Positions 32,581 through 42,541 of a stretch of 64,000 nt of DNA are shown here, one piece after another (position 1 is the first letter of the stretch; every line of letters starts with the position of its first letter). The notes under the pieces were generated by a model. That model had not been told where the DNA came from, did not search any database, and worked only from the letters and a program-made list of their open reading frames with translations. The position numbers were made by a program, and so were the translations under genes. The DNA is taken from contig PVNU02001712.1 in NCBI GenBank assembly GCA_003013855.2, positions 40,775 through 104,774 on the forward strand, read 5' to 3'. The DNA is from Liriodendron chinense. Taxonomy: Eukaryota; Streptophyta; Magnoliopsida; Magnoliales; Magnoliaceae.

Positions 32581-34798
32581 GGTTTCTTATAAAATTACTT
32601 CTGAAGAAAATGTCTCTCTCTTTTTAGTTTTGAAACTCCCAAACAGGACAAAATTGGGTGGAAAGTAGAAATCAACAAAAGCAAGCTTTCAAAGAAAAAA
32701 GCCTCAAGAATTTTTCTCAACCAACCACGTGATCCTTAATTAATATTCATTTTATAGAAAAATCATTTTTTTAGTAATTTTTTTTTCCTCCTCAAAGTGC
32801 TCCCCAAGAGATAGGATCTTTGATCTCTTACCATGTGACAATTCAAAGACAGGATCTACAATTCACCTCTCCAACTCGGGACATTCTCAACTGTAGATTT
32901 TCTTTGAAATTGCTTCCCAAACAGCATTTATGGAAAAAGGATTTCATGTTCCAAGAAACTCCATTTTCTTAAACAGACAATATCACTAGTCTTTCCACCT
33001 CTTTTCAATGAAAATAGGAATGAATGAAAAGTTAGCCCTCTGCTTTTTCTTGCTAAGCATCCAAACAACCCCTTGGTGGGGAGTACAATGTTTGATGCAC
33101 AGGAACCTTTGTGTGTGGGGCCCATCATGATGTAAGATATCTGGCTATATGAAAATTCAAGTGGACCTTTTGATGTACACCCACCATTAAAAACCCCTTA
33201 GATATTTTGTGTGGTCCACCATGATGGACACAGGAAATCCAATTCATCTTTCATAGGCTTAAGACTTTATCAAGATTGGTTTAACTCAATGGCATATCTT
33301 ATATTAAGACTTTTTATGTCATTCGAAGATTTTTAGCAGGATTTATCTATCCAAGCTCAAACCTCACATTTTAACTTGTCAACAATTTACAAGTTAGATA
33401 AACAAGAGGTCTTGCCTCGTTGGTAGACTCTGCGGAGTTTCAACACAGGGTGAAATTCCTGCTACTGACAGCACCGGTGGGTTCGTTGCATGACTGAGTG
33501 GGTGGGAGAGTTGCGCCATTGACTAGGTGGGTGGGTTGCATGACTGACCAAAAAAAAAAAAAAAAAAAGTTAGCTAAACACAGAAAATTGTTTCCCTGTA
33601 ACTACTTTTCGAGTTAAAGCCAAACACAACAGGATGTAAGTGGGTCATATGTGAAAATCTTTACAGGAATAGAGTGTTTACAACTAAAAAAATTATAAGC
33701 ATCCAAATCACCTCTTAATTTATCTGTAAATGGTTTCTTATAAAGTTACTTTTAAAGAAAATGTCACTTAGTTTCCTTCTAGTTTTCAAACTCTCAAACA
33801 GGTCAAAGTAGGGTGGAAAGTAGAAATGACAAAAATAAACTTTCTAAGAAAATAGGCTCAAGAATTTTGGTAACATGCCTCATTATCCTAAATTTTTCAT
33901 TTTAAAAAAAATCAAAATTTTCTTTTGCTTTCCTCCTCCCAGCAATCCTCTCCTTCTCAAAGTGCTCCCCAAGAGAGGATCTTTTATCTTTGACCTTCGG
34001 ACCATTCCATGAAAGGATATCCAATTCCAACCTCTAACCTGGGACATTCACAACTGTAGATTTTCCTTAAAAATGTTTCCTAAACAGCATACATGAAAAA
34101 AAAAAGTGATGACTTTCCAAGAAGCTCCATTTTCTCAGACAGCATTAAGCACTTGAATGAAAAGCTTGCTCTCTGCTTTTTCTTTTGAAGCACCCATACA
34201 TGCCCTTAACATTATTTTGCCTACAAAAATTTCTTGGAAAAAAAAAAGCAAAGATCTTGTTATCACTTCATGAATTTCTCTTGTGGCACGTTTGGATGGC
34301 TTCCAAAATGCATTTGATTTCGCCCATTCACTAAGCAATAGATGTTTCACCATCTGCATCCTTACTTTCATCAGGCACAAACCAACCTCTAAGACGTGCC
34401 GTTGCTTTTTCTACCTGTATAAAACAGCATTGGATAAGATGAAAACTCTTGAATGTGAAGAAATTAGTAAAGAAATTGCCAAGAAAAAGACTGATAGAGG
34501 CTATTTATCAACGGCCAGGTTCGGACTAGGCTAAGGTCAGTCCAAGCCTAACCCACATAGTAGGACATAAGCCCGAGCTCATACAGAGCTCATGACATGC
34601 CAAAATGGACAAGCCCGAGCCAGTCACTGCAAGTTCTAACAAGCCAAACTCGAGCTTTGCCCTAGCCTAACCTCAAACCAATTTTCTATCTCTTAAGTTG
34701 AAAATCGTCTAGGAGAATGTTAATTGCTATTAATTACCATTAGTAAATTGTCTAATTTATTAGAATATTAATTTTTATTAATAAGTTGTATAACTTAG

Positions 34799-34800
<2 letters not shown>
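32581..34800. other. gene-free, internally duplicated stretch
   Basis: The piece beginning AAATGGTTTCTTATAAA occurs at about 32571 and 33727, each running some 450 bases to the GAAAAGTTAGCCCTCTGC/GAAAAGCTTGCTCTCTGC phrase. Segment B has one copy (45690-46820). No coding evidence. Confidence 0.6.
33405..33568 (+). mobile_element. tRNA-derived SINE-like insertion with poly(A), 12-bp TSD
   Basis: About 164 bp ending in 19 A (33550-33568), flanked by GTTAGATAAACA (33393-33404) and GTTAGCTAAACA (33569-33580). It contains a CTTGCCTCGTTGGTAGAC A-box-like region and GGTGAAATTCC resembling a B box. A GGTGGGTTG phrase is repeated internally. A long imperfect duplication and A tail mean L1-type target-primed insertion. 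Confidence 0.75.

Positions 34801-34804
<4 letters not shown>

Positions 34805-34882
<78 letters not shown>
34805..34882. repeat. TA microsatellite, about 39 units
   Basis: Uninterrupted (TA)n, 78 bases. A second (TA)n of about 22 bases follows at 35194-35216, then (CA)n. Confidence 0.95.
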
Positions 34883-34885
<3 letters not shown>

Positions 34886-35193
34886 AAATGGTACTATGAG
34901 GTCGACCTCATGGGAAGTTCCCATGAGGTCGAGCTGTGTGGGCCCCACTGTGATGTTGATCGGACATCAACACCATGCACTTGATGGGTACCCTTTAGTT
35001 CATGGGATATACCAAAAATCAGCCGTACATGAAACTTAAGTGGGCCATAACATCTAAAACCATGTAAAGATATGCCTAAAACATCTAAAAGCGCCTGGTG
35101 GGGCCCACCTGAGTTTTGGATGTAGCTGAAAGTTGGTATGACCCCTCGTCTAAGTGGAGTACACACAATGGATGGTCTGGATTTGTGAACAAC
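34883..35193. mobile_element. small element lying between two TA microsatellites
   Basis: About 310 bp bracketed by (TA)n. Near the left end is a perfect 15-bp inverted pair, TCGACCTCATGGGAA (34902-34916) and its complement (34918-34932), with one base between. The body shares the GTGTGGGCCCCACTGTGATG style of the fold-back family but not its usual phrases. Resembles MITEs that target TA repeats; right terminus unclear. Confidence 0.45.
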
Positions 35194-35216
<23 letters not shown>

Positions 35217-35226
<10 letters not shown>

Positions 35227-36741
35227 CACTAAAATTTAAAAAATAAAATAGAAAGTATAACTTTCGAACGTACCCTTGAAAACCAAATACAGGCTGGGCT
35301 GATGAACCTTTATACACAGCCTATGCCTGACCTGATTAATAAATAGACTTCACTTTTAGACCCGGTCTCAGTCCTCGTGTCACATATGCAAGTCCAAGTC
35401 CAACATGAAGCAGGCCAAGCCAGGGAGTCTGATGAGCTAGCCCTACTATTTACAGCATACATCTGCCAGAGCCACTGGCCCTGCAAAGAAGCAAGGCGGG
35501 CCACATGTGTCTGGACAATTAGGTAAAGAGCAGCTCTGACACTGTCAGGCTGAGCTGGCCCAATCAGAAGGGTGAAAAGCAGAATGGTAATAGCAGAGGA
35601 TCTGAATTCTTAGGTAAAAAAACGACCAGCCACCTATATTCAACGTGCATGTGTTGCCATATTGGAGAGGAGACAGCTTGATTTTTGGACCATATGGCAC
35701 GGTCATGATTCAACTTATTCCTGCCCTCACATCCTATGCAAAAAGTCCATTTAACGCTAACCAGGGAGGGTTTCAATGGCGGGTTTCTTGTTCCCACTGT
35801 TTTCCATGGTGTGGTCCACTTCAGATTTAGATCTGCCTAAAATAATCTGGAAAAATGGATGGGCAGTGTGGATATAACACAAACATCATGGAGGGGGGCC
35901 ACAGAATTTTGCCACGTCAACATAGTGCTGACCTCGGTACTGTGTTCTACACTATGCATGCATTCCGAGTCCCCAAAATAGTTGGACGTAGTATTGAGCA
36001 AAGAGAGATGAACCATTTGATCAATGGTCTTTAATATGGATGGCCAGGATCATTTACATAAAATAGGTCCAAACAACAATTGGATCCATCTATTTGTTAG
36101 AGCCCATCATGGAATTCTCATGATTCTAAAGAATTCTCAAGATGAGTTGGATTATTCGAGTCACCGCAGTTCATTGACCCAACTGAGTTCTCGAGTCACC
36201 CTCCATGAGTTTTCCAAATTAAGATCGAGGCAGATGCATAACTGAATTTTCAAGAGACTCAGCTCGAGTTCTTGCTGGGTCAACTTGACTCGTCCGAGTT
36301 TTCAGTCCATTTAGCCAATTTTAGAACTATGACGACATGTGTATGGTGGGGCCTACTTGTTGAACAACTTGATGTTGCATAAACTTTCTACAAGGCCATG
36401 TGTTGGCCACTCGTGTAGAGAAAATGCTAGGACGTGTGACCCACTTTATGTATGGACTGGCATCATGTCTGGGCCAGTACATTTTGACCAGATAACTAAC
36501 TTGATGAGTGTAGCTGATCTCAAACATCTGCCATGTTGGCACATGTGCTCTTAACCTCTCTTTTTTGCATACATATGGCCCACCTGATAATTGAACTCAG
36601 CCGAGTCGACTCGGACTCAGTTGAGTCCAATCTAGTCAGCAGCACATGTCAGAATTGAAAATAGGGGGTGACTCAGTGACTCGGTTGGTCTCGTTAGAGT
36701 CATCCTGCTTGTGACTCAGATAAAGATATGGGCAGTTTTAC
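35217..36741. other. gene-free stretch with half of a fold-back element
   Basis: Half of a family member is at about 35750-35925 (TGTTTTCCATGGTGTGGTCC, ATGGATGGGCAGTGTGGAT). From 36010 the sequence matches segment B at 47079. No last MATE exon could be found below 36742. Confidence 0.55.
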
Positions 36742-36828
36742 CTGAAGATCCCAGTCAGTTTTCCCAGTCATGAAAATAACTACAAGCGTTTGTGCTGCAA
36801 TGCCACATATCATTCCAATCCAAATGCC
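36742..36828 (-). pseudogene. MATE exon C
   Basis: An 87-nt exon, exactly 29 codons, GIWIGMICGIAAQTLVVIFM at the start. Acceptor TTGCAG before it and donor CAG|GTAAAA after it on the minus strand. An (AG)n run sits just upstream in the intron (36836-36869). Confidence 0.85.
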
Positions 36829-36832
36829 CTGC

Positions 36833-36871
<39 letters not shown>

Positions 36872-37889
36872 AGCAATTTTATATAGTAGTTCACTACCAT
36901 TTGAAATATTGTGATGACCCCTCAACAATACAGGTGGCATAGTTATAAAGAAATCCAGACCGTCTAAAATCCCCTATATTATGGGACACCCAGTCTGAGC
37001 CGGGAGATGGTCTGCCCAGCACCATGTCATGCCTAGAACTCGGACCCGGGCATAGCACATCTAGTAATCAGACCTTTATTTGGGCCACCTTCCCGTTACA
37101 AACATAAACGGCGCGATTAAAAGACACGGCGAGTTGGACTGACTCGTTCAGTCCAGAATCGAGTGAGTTTGGTCGCTTGAGTAGGGGCTAATCGGCCCAA
37201 CTCGCCTTAGCAGGTGCTTATCCGGCTTGACTCACCTGAGTTAGGAAGACTCATTGTATCGAGTCCAGCCGAGTATGATTCCACTCGGAGTAGTCGCACC
37301 AGGCTTTCTGGGTCTTAAAACCATGATAAACGAGCCTGCTGATACATGGACAGGCCTCAATAAAAAATTTCAAGACATCCAGGCCCATACCCGACTCAAG
37401 GCCTCTATTACAGGCCAGGCTTCAAAATCAGGCCCACACACGAACCAGAGATGTCTAATAAAAACTGGGCCCTCACCTGTATCAGGCCAGCATTTGACCC
37501 ATGACATCCTAGCCCGCCCTGTTGCTAACAGGAGTGCTTAGGCCCAACCATAGACCGCAACATAATAAGAACATTCATACAGTGCGGCCCACCGTGGATC
37601 AGTCAATTTTTTTTTTCGTGTAGATCAATCAAAGTGAAGCCCAGCAGATGAGTGGTCCAGATCATCTTCAAATTACATGGGCCGGCCAATTAAGTGGTCT
37701 TCAATTAGTAGTCCTGGCAAAGAGAACACTGAGAAATTTGTGGGCACACCTTTCCCAACATCCAAACTGTTGACGGGAATCTCACAATCACTTCAAAATG
37801 CAGATTTTTTAAAATCAATTTTCAGAAATGTCCCAGTGAATGCTGTGAGCCGACGATCTTTCTTCCCCATGATATGTAAGATTGCTTAC

Positions 37890-37990
37890 CTTGATTTGGA
37901 GGTGGGCCACATAGCCGAGGAGAATCCCAAGAGGGACCCCAATCACATAGTATGCCACGACGCTTTGCCAACCAGCACCAGTAGCTACCC
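37890..37990 (-). pseudogene. MATE exon B
   Basis: A 101-nt exon with acceptor GTGAGCAG and donor AAG|GTAAGC. It starts in the second codon position, so it completes the Gly left open by exon A. Encodes VATGAGWQSVVAYYVIGVPL and continues to LQIK. Compared with the family it lacks the VNIGCY-like residues that the copy at 51925 retains. Confidence 0.85.
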
Positions 37991-38293
37991 CTGCTCACAA
38001 ATTTCAAGTAGATGATGACGATCATGATCGCAACCACGATGAACATTATACAACAATGGTGATGATGATGATGAGGGGGGAAAATGACAACATGGGCATT
38101 TGTGTCGCAATGGGGCTCATTGGGCCAGCCCAATCCCAACCCACTTTTAATTGGGCCTAAAAGTAAGGCCCAATATGGGCCCAATATAATAGGACCATTG
38201 ATTTCAACACCAGTCCTACCCATTAGCATCATCAACGGCTGAGTTCTCGGGTTGAGATTGGGCTTCAATAGAAAACTGTACCAAACCCAGGCA

Positions 38294-38409
38294 TAGGGCT
38301 GTCAATTCACCGGACTCAGGCTTGCCAAAAATGAAAATTCATTAGGCCTCGTTGAACAGTTCAAAATATGGGTTGAAGCCAGCCTCAGGCCGGCCCATTT
38401 ACAGCTTTA
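38294..38409. mobile_element. hAT-type MITE, degraded right end
   Basis: Left TAGGGCTGTCAATTCACC and right GGCCCATTTACAGCTTTA are inverse with several mismatches. Same family as 42404-42533 and 52095-52213. Lies in the MATE intron. Confidence 0.65.
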
Positions 38410-38429
38410 CCAAGACTCCACCCTCACGG

Positions 38430-38905
38430 GCGTGTTTTGTGCTGTGGCCCTTACCGTGGGGCCCACCTTGATGTATGTATTATGCATCCACACCGTCCAT
38501 CCATTTTTTACAGATCATTTTAGGAAATTACCTGAAAAATGAAACAGATTCAATTATTAGGTGGACCATACCATAGGAAACAGTGTTGATTGACCGTTAA
38601 TGGGCTACAAAAGTTTTGGACCAAGCTTATATTTGTTTTTTCCCTTCATCCAGGCTTATGTCACCTTATCAACAGATTGGATAATAAATAAACACTACAG
38701 AAACATTAAGATGCACCCTTAGAAGTTTACAATGGTAGGTTTCTTATGGTGTGTTCCACCTGATAATTGGGTCTTCTTCGTTTTTGGGATAATGCACTAA
38801 CATGATAGGGAAAAACGGATGGACGGAATGGATATGTAATACATACATCAAGGTGGGCCCCACGGTAAGGGCCGCAGCTCACCCGGGGTCTCACCGAATC
38901 CGCTC
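38430..38905. repeat. fold-back element inside the MATE intron
   Basis: TGGCCCTTACCGTGGGGCCC and ACCTTGATGTATGTATTATG at the left pair with CATACATCAAGGTGGGCCCC and ACGGTAAGGGCC at the right. The right end carries GGGGTCTCACCGAATCCGCT. Confidence 0.8.
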
Positions 38906-39169
38906 TCAAATTGGATTACTAAATCAAACCAATATCTGACCACATCATCGTTAGAAAACTCTTCGACTTGTTTGGTCCTGAGTTGACTCAGAACTCATCT
39001 AAGTTGGGTCTGACTTGACTCGCCCGAGCTCAGGTGATTCATGGTATGAAGCCGGACCAGGTCTGACTGAGCCAGAGTCAACTCAGATGAGTTACAATAT
39101 ACCCGTCCAAGTCTTAATTGTAATCTTGTAATTTTGCAAAATTTCAAAATTGGGATTCGAAATGCTTGC

Positions 39170-39408
39170 CTGTAAATATCGGTTGAATGCTATTTAGAAG
39201 AACCGAAAAAGCAAGCAGGATGGAGAGGTTGGACACCATTTTCGCCACTTGTATGCTGCTCGTGAATGCATAAGAAATTACATTCCGGTGGCCTAGAATC
39301 AAAATGAAGAAGGCTAGGACGATAGCTAATGAAGTACTTAAGGCGACTTTAATTGCGAATTTCGCCGCCTTTTCATCTCCCCTCCCCAATTCATTCGAGA
39401 CCCGCACA
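39170..39408 (-). pseudogene. MATE exon A with GC splice donor
   Basis: A 239-nt exon after acceptor TTATTGCAG. Encodes VRVSNELGRGDEKAAKFAIK and two hydrophobic helices. The 3' boundary that keeps the family sequence (NSIQPIFTG, then VATGAGWQ) is ACAG|GCAAGC, so the donor is GC, not GT. The intron to exon B is about 1.2 kb and contains a fold-back element and an hAT MITE. Confidence 0.85.
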
Positions 39409-39448
39409 CTGCAATAATCAAAAGAAAATCATAATAATGTCTTAGAAA

Positions 39449-39630
39449 TTTTTAATTAGTAATGAACAAATGGTCTGAGGCGACTCAACGGGATTTTGAG
39501 CTAGAATGACTTAAACTCATCATGAGTGTGACTTGGAGATTTTTAATTAGTAATGAACAAATGGTCTGAGTCGACTCAACGAGATTTTGAGCTAGAATGA
39601 CTTAGGAGCTCATCATGAGTGTGACTCAGC
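39449..39630. repeat. 91-bp tandem duplication upstream of MATE exon A
   Basis: Two units starting TTTTTAATTAGTAATGAACA at about 39449 and 39540, nearly identical. Confidence 0.9.
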
Positions 39631-40316
39631 CTTGAATCGCTGAGTAGCTAAGTTAGCAAGCTTGGTAAAACCAATAAAAGCTGTGGTGAATCGAATCGAG
39701 CCTCACCCGACCAATCTATTTAATATAAGGTTAAAGAAATGATGAAAACCCAAAAGGTAGCTAGAGAAAGAAAACCATCATATCTGAGGAAAATTATAGA
39801 AAAGGAAGAGGTTTTCTTTAAATTTAAAAAAAGAAAAAAAGAAAAAAGGAAATGACTCTTTTATGAGGAAAAGGAAATCAATTTCATTCATCTTCTTGGC
39901 TTTCGCAAATGAGTAAAAGCATCACATATGAAGAAGTCGATTTGATTTTCCTTTTATTGCTGGGTCCAAGCAAGGTCATCCACAAACCGTACGTGTGCAT
40001 ACCTGTGTCGTCCATGAACAATATTCAATCTAAACCATCATTCTAGTGGACCTCACTATCTACAGGAGATGCCCCAAACATTTCCTACGTTAGAAGATTC
40101 CGACCATCCAATATTTAGCCTTTTCTGACACGTGTACGGTTTTAGATCGAGACACCAACTTTCTAATTAAATAATAATAATAATAATCTTATATGGACCT
40201 GTTAGTGGGCTTCTGCCCAATAGCCTCTTCAGATGGGCCCACAGGTAGAGGTAACTGAACTCTTTATATGCTGCCCAAGAACAAATACTCAAGTGCAATC
40301 AACTGCTAGATGGACC
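39631..40316. other. gene-free stretch
   Basis: Where the first MATE exon would be expected I see only AT-rich non-coding DNA with A-rich runs near 39820-39850 and (AAT)n near 40170. Confidence 0.6.
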
Positions 40317-40895
40317 TGTTGGAAGAGCCTTCAAACTGTCTCCCTATATTGTGCACTGACCGGTCATGCTTGGTTAGACAGTGGGGGCCGATCGGTCAGG
40401 CAGCATTGAAGCAACTTGTTTTTCAGAGTTTTTAGCCCCTAGATTGTTTTTGGGCCGATCCGATCGGTCGGCCAATTACACGTTACTTGCGCAATAAGGT
40501 TTTTTTTACACTATTGCGCAGATTTACGTAAGAGGTTTCTAATTCAGGGTTGCTTGCTATATATATGATATAAATTCGAGACTAAGATTAATCCTAAGGT
40601 GTCGAATGTTTCCTAATTGCATTAGGAAGAGAGGAGAGTGTTTTGAGAGGGAGAGAGCTTGAATTTTCTCAGTTTTCCCTACTTGTGGGCTGTCGATCTC
40701 TATAATTTTCTATTAATCATGGTAGATAGCTTTGTGCCATAGTTTTTTACCCATTGAAGGGTTTTTTCACGTAAAATCGGATTGTCTCTTATGGTTGAAT
40801 GCTCTGTAATTGCATTGTTTTTCTCGTTTGATCTTATATACTGTTGTGGTGTTGTTCGGCTTCTACTTCCTCTGTCGGCATCCCTATTCCCAACA
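40317..40895 (+). mobile_element. probable solo LTR (579 bp)
   Basis: Starts TGTTGGAAGAGCC and ends CTATTCCCAACA, inverted TGTTGG/CCAACA termini. Flanks GGACC (40312-40316) and GACCC (40896-40900) share four bases, an imperfect duplication. TATA-like TATATATGATATAAATTC near 40560-40580 supports + orientation. No internal coding part. Confidence 0.75.
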
Positions 40896-41003
40896 GACCC
40901 ATGGCTGAATGATTAGACCACCAGAACCATCCATCTTCTGGGCCCCACAAAGTATGGGTCACCCGATAAATAAATGGTCGGGATTGGACCAAAAACTTGA
41001 GGT

Positions 41004-41693
41004 ATGTCTTATAAAACGGGTGGGCCATGAGTTTTATGGGAATAGCTGTGTTGACAGCGTAGACGAAGCGGCATTCCCGAAGCTGTTAGTGCTCTATTTC
41101 GTTTCCATGAAAGAATGGGAGTGGGAGTTGAGAACTTGAGATTCGAAGATAGAGAGATATTGCCTTCCCTGAAGACATTAATAGTCTACGACTGCCCGAA
41201 ATTGAAGGCACTGCCGCAACACTTCCCGAAAAGTCTAACGTCCCTCCAAATCCTCAGATGTGATGAAATTAGTGGGATGCGGTGCTCCCTACCGCTTGTT
41301 GAAGATTTTGAAGTTCAGTCGAGCGGAGGGATTTTGTGGCCATTACCGAACCTCCCTAGCCTCAAGACGTTTCGGATCAGGAAGATAGAGAACATGACGT
41401 GTCTCCCCAACGGATGGATACAATTGGAGTTACTAGAGAGTCTTACTATCAGCGATTGCTCTAAATTGAGTTCTCTTTCTGATGAATTGGGACATCTCAA
41501 GTCGCTTAGGAGTCTCGAGATCAACAACTGCCCCAAGTTGCGGTCATTGCCTCAAGTGTTGTGGGAACTTACCTGTCTCCAGGATTTGAAAATCTCCCAC
41601 AATCCAATGCTGGCGGATAAATTCAAAGGGAAGGATTGGAGCAAGATATCACACATCCCAAACATCTGGATTAACTACTGCAAAATCAAATGA
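41004..41693 (+). pseudogene. LRR-domain fragment of the NLR paralog
   Basis: Matches the last 215 or so residues of the NLR at 24463. An 8-base insertion at about 41130-41140 (TTGAGAACTTGAGATTC versus TTGAGATTC) breaks the frame, after which a long open frame (41115-41693) covers LPSLKTLIVYDCPKLKALPQ and later repeats. It retains a 20-codon stretch around SGMRCSLPLVEDFEVQSSGG that the intact gene lacks, and the ancestral TGA after CKIK. With no coiled coil, NB-ARC or promoter it is a fragment, though it can report the ancestral 3' end. Confidence 0.9.
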
Positions 41694-41728
41694 GGCGCTG
41701 AATATGAGATGATCCATCAAACAAGGTA

Positions 41729-41760
<32 letters not shown>

Positions 41761-41879
41761 GATACAGAGTGTAGTATAGCTATACAGTGTATGGCCACCA
41801 ATTGAAGGGTTTGGATTATTCAGTTGCTGCTATTTAATTTCATGCTTTCATCCATCCAGATGCCGGGCACAGTTTGAGT

Positions 41880-42222
41880 ATATCGCCAGATCCACTGACG
41901 TTGGTGGTCCATTTTGAAAGCTCATTTTAGGACATGTTTCATAAAACGAAGCAGATCTAAATCTTAGGTGTATCTTACCAAAAGAAACAAAAAAACAAGT
42001 CATTATTGATTCGCCACCATTAAAGACATCATGGCCCACCGGAATGTTTATTTTTATTTGTAATCCAACCTGTTGATAAGATCATAAAGTCATGGATGAA
42101 GAGACTATACAAATATCAGATTGATCTAAAACTTTTATGGCCCACGAGAAGTTTTTAATGGCCGATTACCAATGTTTCCTATGGATGTAAGGAAAATGCA
42201 TCACAGTGGGCCCCTGCCGTGT
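41880..42222. repeat. internally deleted fold-back element
   Basis: Same insertion as 27880-28535 but missing the centre and part of the right arm. Confidence 0.65.
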
Positions 42223-42403
42223 TCCAGTACATCAATCAGCCCAGGTGGCACTGGGCCAGGTCAAGCTAGACACCACGCAATAATGTGACACTTGAGGTTC
42301 AACGACCGAGCCCCAACAAAGCCCAGCTTGCATCTTGCACAGCAGGCCCAAGCCCAAGTCGAGAAAGTTTGATTGGGCCCAACCTAGCCTAACCCAATCC
42401 AAC

Positions 42404-42533
42404 TAGGGGTGTCAATGGGCCAGGACTGGGCCTGAAAATCAGAATTTTGAATAGGGCCGCCCTACGGCCCGGCATGAAACAGTGTAAAATCAGATTCAAT
42501 AGCTACCCCAGGCCCGGCCCATTGACACCCCTA
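42404..42533. mobile_element. hAT-type MITE, 8-bp TSD AATCCAAC
   Basis: 130 bp with ends TAGGGGTGTCAATGGGCC and GGCCCATTGACACCCCTA, a perfect 18-bp inverted repeat. AATCCAAC at 42396-42403 and 42534-42541. Absent at the matching place in segment A (about 28705-28715), so it is a post-duplication insertion. Confidence 0.95.
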
Positions 42534-42541
42534 AATCCAAC

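Larger units (their letters stand above)
27056..39115. repeat. Segment A of a large duplication (pairs with 41004-52490)
   Basis: From the LRR phrase CTTATAAAACGGGTGGGCC onward the two segments match in order: NLR 3' end, CT repeat, fold-back element, 28600-31557, LTR fragment near 32300-32580, 32580-33060, 34150-34420, 36010-36900 and 37000-39115 with MATE exons. Segment A alone has a solo LTR (31558), a SINE (33405) and a doubled roughly 450-bp piece (32575-33065 and 33725-34180). Segment B alone has an hAT MITE, a Tourist-like element and several fold-back elements. Divergence looks moderate, with many short indels. Confidence 0.9.
36742..39408 (-). pseudogene. MATE (DETOXIFICATION-type) transporter remnant, three exons
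   Basis: Minus-strand exons at 39170-39408, 37890-37990 and 36742-36828 join in phase into the C-terminal half of a plant MATE antiporter, which exports small molecules or toxins in exchange for protons at the plasma membrane or tonoplast. Family landmarks are VRVSNELGRGD, LLAFSVLLNSIQP, GAGWQ, YYVIGVPLGILLGY and GIWIGMICGIAAQT. The large first exon, normally about 290 residues, is not present upstream (39409-40316), and no terminal exon is found, so I call it a pseudogene. The middle exon also lacks about six residues between VVAY and YVIGVPLG. No internal stop was seen in the surviving exons. Two further decayed copies lie at 10566-10797 and 49434-52005. Confidence 0.85.

Noticed and set aside
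36836..36869. AG run as a regulatory element
   Set aside because: It lies in the MATE intron next to the acceptor; a simple microsatellite explains it.
37822..38268. 148-residue ORF
   Set aside because: It overlaps MATE exon B out of frame and consists of intron and repeat sequence.
39144..39407. A free-standing 87-residue membrane protein
   Set aside because: The sequence is one exon of a MATE protein; the ORF runs past the splice donor and its apparent start is just after a splice acceptor.
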